Assembly (NCBI RefSeq): GCF_038502225.1
Contig: NC_091303.1
Span: 29,058,815-29,122,814, forward strand
Direction: 5' to 3'
DNA from: Cherax quadricarinatus
Lineage: Eukaryota > Arthropoda > Malacostraca > Decapoda > Parastacidae
DNA length: 64,000 nucleotides
Shown: positions 20,365 through 33,410 of the stretch, piece after piece
Position numbering within the stretch: the stretch's first letter is position 1
Layout: every line of letters starts with the position of its first letter
Program-made: the position numbers and the translations under genes
Notes under the pieces: model-generated
Told to the model about the DNA's origin: nothing
The model's input: only the letters and a program-made list of their open reading frames with translations
Databases searched by the model: none

Positions 20365-23300
20365 GATGATGTTACCTGGTGTGAAGGATGGTGAGGGCAG
20401 GAGTGAAGTCTGGTGATGGTAGGTGTGAAGGGTGGTGATGGCAGGTGTGAAGTATGGTCATGGTAGGTGTAAAGGATGGTGATGGTAGGTGTGAAGGATG
20501 GTGAGGGCAAGTGCGAGGTATGGTGATAGCAGGTGTGAAGGATGGTGATGGGAGGTGTGAGGGATGGTGAAGGTAGGTGTGAAGAATGGTGACGGTAAGT
20601 GTGAAGGATGGTGAAGGTAGGTGTGAAGGATGGTGATAACAGGTGTGAAGGATGGTGATGGCAGGTGTGAATGATGGTGATGGTAAGTGTGAAGTGTGGT
20701 CATGGTAGGTGTAATGAATGGTGATGGTAGGTGTGAAGGATAGAGAGGGCAAATGTGAAGTATGGTGATGGTAAGTGTGTAGGATGGTGAAGGTAGGTGT
20801 GAAGGATGGTGATGCAGGTGTGAAGGATGGAGATGGTAGGTGTGAAGGATGGTGATGGTAGGTGTAAAGGATGGTGATGGTAGGTGTGAAGGATGGTCAA
20901 GGTAGGTGTGAAGGATGGTGATGGTAGGTGTGAAGGATGGTGATGGTAGTTGTGAAGGATGGTGATGGCAGGTGTGAAGGATGGTGAGGGCAAGTGTGAG
21001 GATGGTAAGGGCATGTGTGAAGGATGGTGATGGCACGTGTGAAGGATGGTGACGGCAGGTGTGAAGGATGGTGATGGCACGTGTGAAAGATGGTGATGGC
21101 ACGTGTGAAGGATGGTGAGAACTGGTGTAAAAGGTGGTGATGACAGGAGTGAAGGATGGTGAGGGCAGGTGCGAAGGATGGTGATCGCAAGTGTGAAGGA
21201 TGGTGAGAACTGGTGGGAAGGGTGGTGATGGCAGGTGTGAAGGATGGTGAAGGCAGGTGTGAAGGATGGGGAGGGCAGGTGTGAAGGATAGTGAGAACTT
21301 GTGTGAAGGGTGGTGATGGCAGGTGTGAAGGATGGTGATCGCAGGTGTGAAGGATGATTGGTAGGAGTGAAGGATTGTGATGGTAGATGTGAAGGATGGT
21401 GATGGCAGGTGTGAAGGATGGTGTTGGTAGGTGTGAAGGATGGTGATGGCAGGTGTGAAGGATGGTGATGGCAGGTGTGAAGGATAGTGATGGTAGGTGT
21501 GAAGGATGGTGATGGCAGGTGTGAAGGATGGTGATGGCAGGTGTGAAGGATGGTGATGGTAGGTGTGAAGGATGGTGATGGTAGGTGTGAAGGATGGTGA
21601 TGGTAGTTGTGAAGGATGGTGATGGCAAGTGTGAAGGATGGTGATGGCAGGTGTGAAGGATGGTGAGGGCAAGTGTGAGGATGGTGATGGTAGTTGTGAA
21701 GGATGGTGATGGCAAGTGTGAAGGATGGTGATGGCAGGTGTGAAGGATGGTGAGGGCAAGTGTGAAGGATGGTGATGGCAGGTGTGAAGGATGGTGATGG
21801 CACGTGTGAAGGATGGTGATGGCACGTGTGAAGGATGGTGACGGCAGGTGTGAAGGATGGTGATGGCACGTGTGAAAGATGGTGATGGCACGTGTGAAGG
21901 ATGGTGAGAACTGGTGTAAAAGGTGGTGATGAGAGGAGTGAAGGATGGTGAGGGCAGGTGCGAAGGATGGTGATCGCAAGTGTGAAGGATGGTGAGAACT
22001 GGTGGGAAGGGTGGTGATGGCAGGTGTGAAGGATGGTGAAGGCAGGTGTGAAGGATGGGGAGGGCAGGTGTGAAGGATGATTGGTAGGAGTGAAGGATTG
22101 TGATGGTAGGTGTGAAGGATGGTGATGGCAGGTGTGAAGGATGGTGATGGTAGGTGTGAAGGATGGTGATGGTAGGTGTGAAGGATGGTGATGGTAGGTG
22201 TGAAGGATGGTGATGGTAGGTGTGAAGGATGGTGATGGTAGGTGTGAAGGATGGTGATGGTAGGTGTGAAGGATGGTGATGGCAGGTGTGAAGGATGGTG
22301 ATGGTAGGTGTGAAGGATGGTGATGGTAGGTGTGAAGGATGGTGATGGTAGGTGTGAAGGATGGTGATGGTAGGTGTGAAGGATGGTGATGGTAGGTGTG
22401 AAGGATTGTGATGGTAGATGTGAAGGATGGTGATGGCAGGTGTGAAGGATGGTGATGGTAGGTGTGAAGGATGGTGATGGTAGGTGTGAAGGATGGTGAT
22501 GGTAGGTGTGAAGGATGGTGATGGCAGGTGTGAAGGATGGTGATGGTAGGTGTGAAGGATTGTGATGGTAGATGTGAAGGATGGTGATGGCAGGTGTGAA
22601 GGATGGTGATGGCAGGTGTGAAGGATGGTGATGGTAGGTGTGAAGGATGGTGATGGTAGGTGTGAAGGATGGTGATGGTAGGTGTGAAGGATGGTGATGG
22701 TAGGTGTGAAGGATGGTGATTGTAGGTGTGAAGGATGGTGATGGTAGGTGTGAAGGATGGTGATGGTAGGTGTGAAGGATTGTGATGGTAGATGTGAAGG
22801 ATGGTGATGGCAGGTGTGAAGGATGGTGATGGTAGGTGTGAAGGATGGTGATGGTAGGTGTGAAGGATGGTGATGGTAGGTGTGAAGGATGGTGATGGTA
22901 GGTGTGAAGGATGGTGATGGTAGGTGTGAAGGATGGTGATGGTAGGTGTGAAGGATGGTGATGGTAGGTGTGAAGGATGGTGATGGTAGGAGTGAAGGAT
23001 GGTGATGGTAGGTGTGAAGGATGGTGATGGTAGGTGTGAAGGATGGTGATGGTAGGTGTGAAGGATGGTGATGGTAGGTGTGAAGGATGGTGATGGTAGG
23101 TGTGAAGGATTGTGATGGTAGATGTGAAGGATGGTGATGGCAGGTGTGAAGGATGGTGATGGTAGGTGTGAAGGATGGTGATGGTAGGTGTGAAGGATGG
23201 TGATGGTAGGTGTGAAGGATGGTGATGGTAGGTGTGAAGGATGGTGATGGTAGGTGTGAAGGATGGTGATGGTAGGTGTGAAGGATGGTGATGGTAGGTG

Positions 23301-26300
23301 TGAAGGATGGTGATGGTAGGTGTGAAGGATTGTGATGGTAGATGTGAAGGATGGTGATGGTAGGTGTGAAGGATGGTGATGGTAGGTGTGAAGGATGGTG
23401 ATGGCAGGTGTGAAGGATGGTGATGGTAGGTGTGAAGGATGGTGATGGTAGGTGTGAAGGATGGTGATGGTAGGTGTGAAGGATGGTGATGGTAGGTGTG
23501 AAGGATGGTGATGGTAGGTGTGAAGGATGGTGATGGCAGGTGTGAAGGATGGTGATGGTAGGTGTGAAGGATGGTGATGGTAGGTGTGAAGGATGGTGAT
23601 GGTAGGTGTGAAGGATGGTGATGGCAGGTGTGAAGGATGGTGATGGTAGGTGTGAAGGATGGTGATGGTAGGTGTGAAGGATGGTGATGGTAGGTGTGAA
23701 GGATGGTGATGGTAGGTGTGAAGGATGGTGATGGTAGGTGTGAAGGATGGTGATGGTAGGTGTGAAGGATGGTGATGGTAGGTGTGAAGGATGGTGATGG
23801 TAGGAGTGAAGGATTGTGATGGTAGATGTGAAGGATGGTGATGGCAGGTGTGAAGGATGGTGATGGTAGGTGTGAAGGATGGTGATGGTAGGTGTGAAGG
23901 ATGGTGATGGTAGGTGTGAAGGATGGTGATGGTAGGTGTGAAGGATGGTGATGGTAGGTGTGAAGGATGGTGATGGTAGGTGTGAAGGATGGTGATGGTA
24001 GGTGTGAAGGATGGTGTTGATAGGTGTGAAGGATTGTGATGGCAGGTGTGAAGGATGGTGATGGCAGGTGTGAAGGATGGTGATGGTAGGTGTGAAGGAT
24101 GGTGATGGTAGGTGTGAAGGATGGTGATGGCAGGTGTGAAGGATGGTGATGGCAGGTGTGAAGGATGGTGATGGTAGGTGTGAAGGATGGTGATGGTAGG
24201 TGTGAAGGATGGTGATGGTAGGTGTGAAAGATGATGATGGTAGGTGTGAAGGATGGTGATGGTAGGTGTGAAGGATGGTGATGGTAGGTGTGAAGGATGG
24301 TGATGGTAGGTGTAAAGAATGGTGATGGCAGGTGTGAAGGATGGTGATGGTAGGTGTGAAGGATGGTGATGGCAGGTGTGAAGGATGGTGATGGTAGGTG
24401 TGAAGGATGGTGATGGCAGGTGTGAAGGATGGTGATGGCAGGTGTGAAGGATGGTGAAGGTAGGTGTGAAGGATGGTGATGGTAGGTGTAAAGAATGGTG
24501 AGGGCAAGTGTGAAGGATGTAGATGGAAGGAGTGAAGGATTGTGATGGTAGGTGTGAAGGATGGTGAGGGCAGGTGTAAAGGATGGTGTTAGTAGGTATG
24601 AAGGATGGTGATGGCAGGTGTGAAGGATGGTGTTGGTAGGTGTGAAGGATAGTGATGTTAGGTGTGAGCGAGGGTGATCGTAGGTGTGAAGGATGGTGAG
24701 GGCAGGTGTGAAGGATTGTGATGGTAGATGAGAAGGATGGTGATGGTAGGTGGGAAGGATGGTGATTGTAGGTGTGAAGGATGGTGATGGCAGGTGTGAA
24801 GGATGGTGATGGCAGGTGTGAAGGATGGTGATTGTAGGTGTGAAGGATGGTGATGGCAGGTGTGAAGGATGGTGATGGCAGGTGTGAAGGATGGTGATGG
24901 CAGGTGTGAAGGATGGTGATGGCAGGTGTGAAGGATGGTGATGGCAGGTGTGAAGGATGGTGATGGCAGGTGTGAAGGATGGTGATGGCAGGTGTGAAGG
25001 ATGGTGATGGCAGGTGTGAAGGATGGTGATGGCAGGTGTGAAGGATGGTGATGGCAGGTGTGAAGGATGGTGATGGCAGGTGTGAAGGATGGTGATGGCA
25101 GGTGTGAAGGATGGTGATGGCAGGTGTGAAGGATGGTGATGGCAGGTGTGAAGGATGGTGATGGCAGGTGTGAAGGATGGTGATGGCAGGTGTGAAGGAT
25201 GGTGATGGTAGGTGTGATGGATGGTGGTGGCAGGTGTGAAGGATGGTGATAGCAGGTATGAAGGATGGTGGTGGCAGTTGTGACGGATGGTGATGGCAGG
25301 TGTAAAGGATGGTGTTAGTAAGTGTAAAGGATGGTGATGGCAGGTGTGAAGGATGGTGATGGCAGGTATGAAGGACGGTGATGGCAGGAGTGAAGAATGG
25401 TGATAATAGGTGTGAAGGATGGTGATAGCAGGTGTGAAGGATGATGATGGTAGGTGTGAAGGATGGTGATGGCAGGTGTGAAGGATGGTGATGGCAGGTG
25501 TGAAGGATGGTGATGGCAGGTGTGAAGGATGGTGATGGCAGGTGTAAAGGTTGGTGTTAGTAGGTGTGAAGGATGGTGATGGCAGGTGTGAAGGATGGTG
25601 ATGGCAGGTGTGAAGGATGGTGATGGCAGGTGTGAAGGATGGTGATGGCAGGTGTGAAGGATGGTGATGGCAGGTGTGAAGGATGGTGATGGCAGGTGTG
25701 AAGGATGGTGATGGCAGGTGTGAAGGAAGGTGATGGTATGTGTGAAGGATGGTGATAGTAGGTGTGAAGGATTGTGATGGTAGGTGTGAAGGATGATGAG
25801 GAGAGGTGTGATGGATGGTGATGGTAGGGGTGAAGGATGGGGATGGTAGGTGTGAAGGATGGTGATGGTAGGTGTGAAGGATGGTGATTGCAGGTGTAAA
25901 GGATGGTAATAGCAGGTGTGAAGGATGGTGGTGGTAGTTGTGACGGATGGTGATGGCAGGTTTGGAGGATGGTGATGGCAGGTGTGAAGGATGGTGATGG
26001 CAGGTGTGAAGGATGGTGATGGCAGATGTGAAGGACGGTGATGGCAGGTGTGAAGGATGGTGATAGTAGGTGTGAAGGATGGTGATAGCTGGTGTGAAGG
26101 ATGATGATGGAAGGTGTGAAGGATGGTGATGGCAGGTGTGAAGGAAGGTGTTGGTAGTTGTGAAGGATGGTGATGGCAGGTGTGAAGGATTGTAATGGTA
26201 GGTGTGAAGGATGGTGATGGTAGGTGTGAATTATGGTGACGGCAGGTGTGAAGGATGGTGATGGCAGGTGTGAAGGATGGTGATGGTAGGTGTGAAGGAT

Positions 26301-29222
26301 GGTGATGGTAGGTGTGAAGGATGGTGATGGTAGGTGTGAAGGATGGTGATGGTAGGTGTGAAAGATGATGATGGTAGGTGTGAAGGATGGTGATGGTAGG
26401 TGTGAAGGATGGTGAAGGTAGGTGTGAAGGATGGTGATGGTAGGTGTAAAGAATGGTGATGGCAGGTGTGAAGGATGGTGATGGTAGGTGTGAAGGATGG
26501 TGATGGCAGGTGTGAAGGATGGTGATGGTAGGTGTGAAGGATGGTGATGGCAGGTGTGAAGGATGGTGATGGCAGGTGTGAAGGATGGTGAAGGTAGGTG
26601 TGAAGGATGGTGATGGTAGGTGTAAAGAATGGTGATGGCAGGTGTGAAGGATGTAGATGGAAGGAGTGAAGGATTGTGATGGTAGGTGTGAAGGATGGTG
26701 AGGGCAGGTGTGAAGGATGGTGTTGGTAGGTGTGAAGGATAGTGATGGCAGGTGTGAAGGATGGTGATGGCAGGTGTGACGGATAGTGATGTTAGGTGTG
26801 AACGAGGGTGATCGTAGGTGTGAAGGATGGTGATGGTAGGTGTGAAGGATAGGGATGGTAGGTGTGAAGGATGGTGATGGTAGGTGGGAAGGATGGTGAT
26901 TGTAGGTGTGAAGGATGGTGATGGCAGGTGTGAAGGATGGTGATGGCAGGTGTGAAGGATGGTGATTGTAGGTGTGAAGGATGGTGATGGCAGGTGTGAA
27001 GGATGGTGATGGCAGGTGTGAAGGATGGTGATGGCAGGTGTGAAGGATGGTGATGGCAGGTGTGAAGGATGGTGATGGCAGGTGTGAAGGATGGTGATGG
27101 CAGGTGTGAAGGATGGTGATGGCAGGTGTGAAGGATGGTGATGGCAGGTGTGAAGGATGGTGATGGCAGGTGTGAAGGATGGTGATGGCAGGTGTGAAGG
27201 ATGGTGATGGCAGGTGTGAAGGATGGTGATGGCAGGTGTGAAGGATGGTGATGGCAGGTGTGAAGGATGGTGATGGCAGGTGTGAAGGATGGTGATGGCA
27301 GGTGTGAAGGATGGTGATGGCAGGTGTGAAGGATGGTGATGGCAGGTGTGAAGGATGGTGATGGCAGGTGTGAAGGATGGTGATGGCAGGTGTGAAGGAT
27401 GGTGATGGCAGGTGTGAAGGATGGTGATGGCAGGTGTGAAGGATGGTGATGGCAGGTGTAAAGGATGGTGTTAGTAGGTGTGAAGGATGGTGATGGCAGG
27501 TGTGAAGGATGGTGATGGCAGGTGTGAAGGATGGTGATGGCAGGTGTGAAGGATGGTGATGGCAGGTGTGAAGGATGGTGATGGCAGGTGTGAAGGATGG
27601 TGATGGCAGGTGTGAAGGATGGTGATGGCAGGTGTGAAGGATGGTGATGGCAGGTGTGAAGGATGGTGATGGCAGGTGTGAAGGATGGTGATGGCAGGTG
27701 TAAAGGTTGGTGTTAGTAGGTGTGAAGGATGGTGATGGCAGGTGTGAAGGATGGTGATGGCAGGTGTGAAGGATGGTGATGGCAGGTGTGAAGGATGGTG
27801 ATAATAGGTGTGAAGGATGGTGATAGCAGGTGTGAAGGATGATGATGGTAGGTGTGAAGGATGGTGATGGAAGGTGTGAAGGAAGGTGATGGTATGTGTG
27901 AAGGATGGTGATGGTAGGTGTGAAGGATGGTGATGACAAGTGTGAAGGATAATGAGGACAGGTGTGATGGATGGTGATGGTAGGGGTGAAGGATGGGGAT
28001 GGTAGGTGTGAAGGATGGTGATGGTAGGTGTGAAGGATGGTGATTGCAGGTGTAAAGGATGGTAATAGCAGGTGTGAAGGATTGTGGTGGTAGTTGTGAC
28101 GGATGTTGATGGCAGGTTTGGAGGATGGTGATGGCAGGTGTGAAGGATGGTGATGGCAGGTGTGAAGGATGGTGATGGCAGATGTGAAGGACGGTGATGG
28201 CAGGTGTGAAGGATGGTGATAGTAGGTGTGAAGGATGGTGATAGCTGGTGTGAAGGATGATGATGGAAGGTGTGAAGGATGGTGATGGCAGGTGTGAAGA
28301 AAGGTGTTGGTAGTTGTGAAGGATGGTGATGGCAGGTGTGAAGGATTGTAATGGTAGGTGTGAAGGATGGTGATGGTAGGTGTGAATTATGGTGACGGCA
28401 GGTGTGAAGGATGGTGATGGCAGGTGTGAAGGATGGTGAGGAGAGGTGCGAAGGATGGTGATGGCAGGTGTGAAGGATGGTGATGGTAGGTTTGAAGGAT
28501 GGTGATGCCAGGTGTGAAGGATGGTGAGCGCAGGTGTGAAGGATGGTGATGGTAGGTGTGAAGGATGGTGATGGTAGGTGTGAATTATGGTGACGGCAGG
28601 TGTGAAGGATGGTGATGGCAGGTGTGAAGGATGGCGATGGCATGTGTGGAGGATGGTGATGGCAGGTGTGTGGAGGATGTTGATGGCAGGTGTGAAGGAC
28701 GGTGATGGCAGGTGTGAAGGATGGTGATGGTAGGTGTGAAGGATGGTGATGGCAGGTGTGAAGGATGGTGATGGCAGGTGTGAAGGATGGTGATGGCAGG
28801 TGTGAAGGATGGTGATGGCAGGTGTGAAGGATGGTGATGGCAGGTGTGAAGGATGGTGATGGCAGGTGTGAAGGATGGTGATGGCAGGTGTGAAGGATGG
28901 TGATGGCAGGTGTGAAGGATGGTGATGGCAGGTGTGAAGGATGGTGATGGCAGGTGTGAAGGATGGTGATGGCAGGTGTGAAGGATGGTGATGGCAGGTG
29001 TGAAGGATGGTGATGGCAGGTGTGAAGGATGGTGATGGCAGGTGTGAAGGATGGTGATGGCAGGTGTGAAGGATGGTGATGGCAGGTGTGAAGGATGGTG
29101 ATGGCAGGTGTGAAGGATGGTGATGGCAGGTGTGAAGAATGGTGATGGCAGGTGTGAAGGATGGTGATGGCAGGTGTGAAGGATGGTGATGGCAGGTGTG
29201 AAGGATGGTGATGGCAGGTGCG
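20365..29222. repeat. 22-bp minisatellite array C
   Basis: About 400 head-to-tail copies are present. The unit core is GTGAAGGATGGTGATGG followed by TAGGT or CAGGT. The TA and CA variants fall in homogenised blocks: TA dominates 22,100-24,400, while CA dominates 24,880-25,200, 26,990-27,450 and 28,740-29,220. The ends (20,365-21,300 and 28,400-28,700) hold the most diverged units. Because 22 is not a multiple of 3, every minus frame passes through all three phases. None of the phases has a stop, giving overlapping minus frames of up to 1,349 codons (HTYHHHPSHLPSPSFTP) that are not genes. Larger duplications sit inside: a 789-bp shift (21,081 to 21,870) and 2,134-2,156-bp shifts (24,221 to 26,355; 25,821 to 27,977). 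Confidence 0.97.
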
Positions 29223-29994
29223 GGGATGAGATACCAATGTGTGTGTCAGAATTGTGTTCAAAATAGTGATGTGATTACTATTTCCCTCAGTTGAGAGCGG
29301 CGCGAGGAGGTCGCCCAGTAATGTAATTAGAGTTTGATTAAAAATTCGGAGCACCGACTCTGCCTAGGATCTGGAACGCACTAAGATAGTATTGTACAAA
29401 AAGTCGGTAGAGAGTAAAACCATAAGAGAGACTAAAATTTCATAAAGCACAGACTGTGTACAGGAGTGCGTCAGCATATTACTGTCGACACCAGAATGTT
29501 GAACGACTCAGCAAATGGAAAAGTGTTGCGCTTGATGAAGAGGTGATACAGACAATGTCGAATATAAGGAAGGATGAGATGTGAGGAATCAGAGTCGTGC
29601 AGGTTTGTACCCACTCTGAGAGTCTGACACTACAACGAAAGAAGAGGTACATAAAGAAGAGAAGTGGATGATAGCAACAAGTAGTGGTCATAACTCCGCT
29701 GTGAAAATGCTAGCTGCTTCCGCCAAGCGTCCCTGGATCACGCTATCAACAAAAAAACGAGAGTACAATAACGACGACGATAATAAAAAAAAAACGCTGC
29801 ATCAAGTGTCAAATTTATTAAACCTAGACTAGGGGATAGATGTATGTTATGTGCAAGGATGTTGCGGAGGCCTCATCACCTGTACATGACTGCCCATGGT
29901 TGCTACTGAACAACACTGCCCTCGCCGCTGGTAATCACAGTAATTATCGTAGGCGCTTTTGGCCAGCGAGTTTAGTGATAGTCTGTGAACACGA
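29223..29994. other. No gene seen between arrays C and D
   Basis: This 0.77-kb stretch looks unique. The longest minus frame is about 70 codons without known motifs. No LINE, tRNA or promoter pattern was recognised. Confidence 0.6.
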
Positions 29995-32900
29995 TCCAAC
30001 CTGGGCTACCATAGTGTGCCTACAACCTGGCTACCATAGCGTGTCTACAACCTGGCTACCATAGCGTGTCTACAACCTGGCTACAATAGCGTGTCTACAA
30101 CCTGGCTACCATAGCGTGTCTACAACCTGGCTACCATAGCGTGTCTACAACCTGGCTACCATAGCGTGTCTACAACCTGGCTACCATAGCGTGTCTACAA
30201 CCTGGCTACCATAGCGTGTCTACAACCTGAACTACCATAGCGTGTCTACAACCTGGGCTACCATAGCGTGTCTACAACCTGGGCTACCATAGCGTGTCTA
30301 CAACCTGGCTACCATAGCGTGTCTACAACCTGGCTACCATAGCGTGTCTACAACCTGGGCTACCATAGCGTGTCTACAACCTGGGCTACCATAGCGTGTC
30401 TACAACCTGGGCTACCATAGCGTGTCTACAACCTAGGCTACCATAGCGTGTCTACAACCTGGGCTACCATAGCGTGTCTACAACCTGGCTACCATAGCGT
30501 GTCTACAACCTGGGCTACCATAGCGTGTCTACAACCTGGGCTACCATAGCGTGTCTACAACCTGGGCTACCATAGCGTGTCTACAACCTGGGCTACCATA
30601 GCGTGTCTACAACCTGGCTACCATAGCGTGTCTACAACCTGGCTACCATAGCGTGTCTACAACCTGGGCTACCATAGCGTGTCTACAACCTGGCTACCAT
30701 AGCGTGTCTACAACCTGGCTACCATAGCGTGTCTACAACCTGGCTACCATAGCGTGTCTACAACCTGGCTACCATAGCGTGTCTACAACCTGAACTACCA
30801 TAGCGTGTCTACAACCTGGGCTACCATAGCGTGTCTACAACCTGGGCTACCATAGCGTGTCTACAACCTGGCTACCATAGCGTGTCTACAACCTGGCTAC
30901 CATAGCGTGTCTACAACCTGGGCTACCATAGCGTGTCTACAACCTGGGCTACCATAGCGTGTCTACAACCTGGGCTACCATAGCGTGTCTACAACCTAGG
31001 CTACCATAGCGTGTCTACAACCTGGGCTACCATAGCGTGTCTACAACCTGGCTACCATAGCGTGTCTACAACCTGGGCTACCATAGCGTGTCTACAACCT
31101 TGGCTACCATAGCGTGTCTACAACCTGGGCTACCATAGCGTGTCTACAACCTGGGCTACCATAGCGTGTCTACAACCTGGCTACCATAGCGTGTCTACAA
31201 CCTGGCTACCATAGCGTGTCTACAACCTGGGCTACCATAGCGTGTCTACAACCTGGCTACCATAGCGTGTCTACAACCTGGCTACCATAGCGTGTCTACA
31301 ACCTGGCTACCATAGCGTGTCTACAACCTGGCTACCATAGCGTGTCTACAACCTGGGCTACCATAGCGTGTCTACAACCTGGGCTACCATAGCGTGTCTA
31401 CAACCTGGCTACCATAGCGTGTCTACAACCTGGCTACCATACCGTGTCTACAACCTGGCTACCATAGCGTGCCTACAACCTGGGATACCATAGCGTGTCT
31501 ACAACCTGGGCTACCATAGCGTGTCTACAACCTGGGCTACCATAGCGTGTCTACAACCTGAACTACCATAGCGTGTCTACAACCTGGGCTACCATAGCGT
31601 GTCTACAACCTGGGCTACCATAGCGTGTCTACAACATGGGCTACCATAGCGTGTCTACAACCTGGCTACCATAGCGTGTCTACAACCTGGCTACCATAGC
31701 GTGTCTACAACCTGGGCTACCATAGCGTGTCTACAACCTGAACTACCATAGCGTGTCTACAACCTGGGCTACCATAGCGTGTCTACAACCTGGGCTACCA
31801 TAGCGTGTCTACAACATGGGCTACCATAGCGTGTCTACAACCTGGCTACCATAGCGTGTCTACAACCTGGCTACCATAGCGTGTCTACAACCTGGGCTAC
31901 CATAGCGTGTCTACAACCTGGGCTACCATAGCGTGTCTACAACCTGGGCTACCATGGCGTGTCTACAACCTGGCTACCATAGCGTGTCTACAACCTGGCT
32001 ACCATAGCGTGTCTACAACCTGGCTACCATAGCGTGTCTACAACCTGGCTACCATAGCGTGTCTACAACCTGGGCTACCATAGCGTGTCTACAACCTGGG
32101 CTACCATAGCGTGTCTACAACCTGGGCTACCATAGCGTGTCTACAACCTGGGCTACCATAGCGTGTCTACAACCTGGGCTACCATAGCGTGTCTACAACC
32201 TAGGCTACCATAGCGTGTCTACAACCTGGGCTACCATAGCGTGTCTACAACCTGGGCTACCATAGCGTGTCTACAACCTGGGCTACCATAGCGTGTCTAC
32301 AACCTGGGCTACCATAGCGTGTCTACAACCTGGGCTACCATAGCGTGTCTACAACCTGGCTACCATAGCGTGTCTACAACCTGGCTACCATAGCGTGTCT
32401 ACAACCTGGCTACCATAGCGTGTCTACAACCTGGCTACCATAGCGTGTCTACAACCTGGCTACCATAGCGTGTCTACAACCTGGCTACCATAGCGTGTCT
32501 ACAACCTGGGCTACCATAGCGTGTCTATAACCTGGCTACCATAGCGTGTCTACAACCTGGGCTACCATAGCGTGTCTACAACCTGGGCTACCATAGCGTG
32601 TCTACAACCTGGCTATCATAGCGTGTCTACAACCTGGGCTACCATAGCGTGTCTACAACCTGGCTACCATAGCGTGTCTACAACCTGGCTACCATAGCGT
32701 GTCTACAACCTGGGCTACCATAGCGTGTCTACAACCTGGGCTACCATAGCGTGTCTACAACCTGGGCTACCATAGCGTGTCTACAACCTGGGCTACCATA
32801 GCGTGTCTACAACCTGGGCTACCATAGCGTGTCTACAACCTGGCTACCATAGCGTGTCTACAACCTGGGCTACCATAGCGTGTCTACAACCTGGGCTACC

Positions 32901-33278
32901 ATAGCGTGTCTACAACCTGGCTACAATAGCGTGTCTACAACCTGGGCTACCATAGCGTGTCTACAACCTGGGCTACCATAGCGTGTCTACAACCTGGGCT
33001 ACCATAGCGTGTCTACAACCTGGCTACCATAGCGTGTCTACAACCTGGGCTACCATAGCGTGTCTACAACCTGGGCTACCATAGCGTGTCTACAACCTGG
33101 CTACAATAGCGTGTCTACAACCTGGGCTACCATAGCGTGTCTACAACCTGGCTACCATAGCGTGTCTACAACCTGGGCTACCATAGCGTGTCTACAACCT
33201 GGGCTACCATAGCGTGTCTACAACCTGGCTACCATAGCGTGTCTACAACCTGGGCTACCATAGCGTGTCTACAACTAA
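29995..33278. repeat. 26/27-bp minisatellite array D
   Basis: The core is CTACCATAGCGTGTCTACAA followed by CCTGG or CCTGGG, so units are 26 or 27 bp, about 124 copies. Units are nearly identical and the variable points are the extra G and rare single changes (CTGAACTACC, ACATGGG, TACAATAG). The order of 26- and 27-bp units repeats after 563 bp (anchored by TGAACT at 30,228 and 30,791). Two exact 180-bp repeats are at 31,559/31,739 and near 32,930/33,110. Each unit keeps one CpG at AGCGTG. There is no long open frame in this array. Confidence 0.97.
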
Positions 33279-33410
33279 TACAGTGAGAGTTGAAATTGTT
33301 GGTTGTGATAATTACTTCAGTTTTATGAGATATATTAATGTATTACTTGAGATTTATGTTCTGATTGATTATTAAACCAATAATGTTATGTCGAACTTAT
33401 GAAGTAGTCT
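33279..33410. other. Short unique spacer between arrays D and E
   Basis: This 130-bp AT-rich sequence has no recognised feature. It separates two arrays whose units share GTCTAC and ACCTGGG. Confidence 0.6.

Noticed and set aside
20458..29354. Very long minus-strand Pro/Ser/His-rich frames
   Set aside because: They are translated 22-bp repeat. Open frames overlap in all phases, as expected from a stop-free unit whose length is not a multiple of 3.
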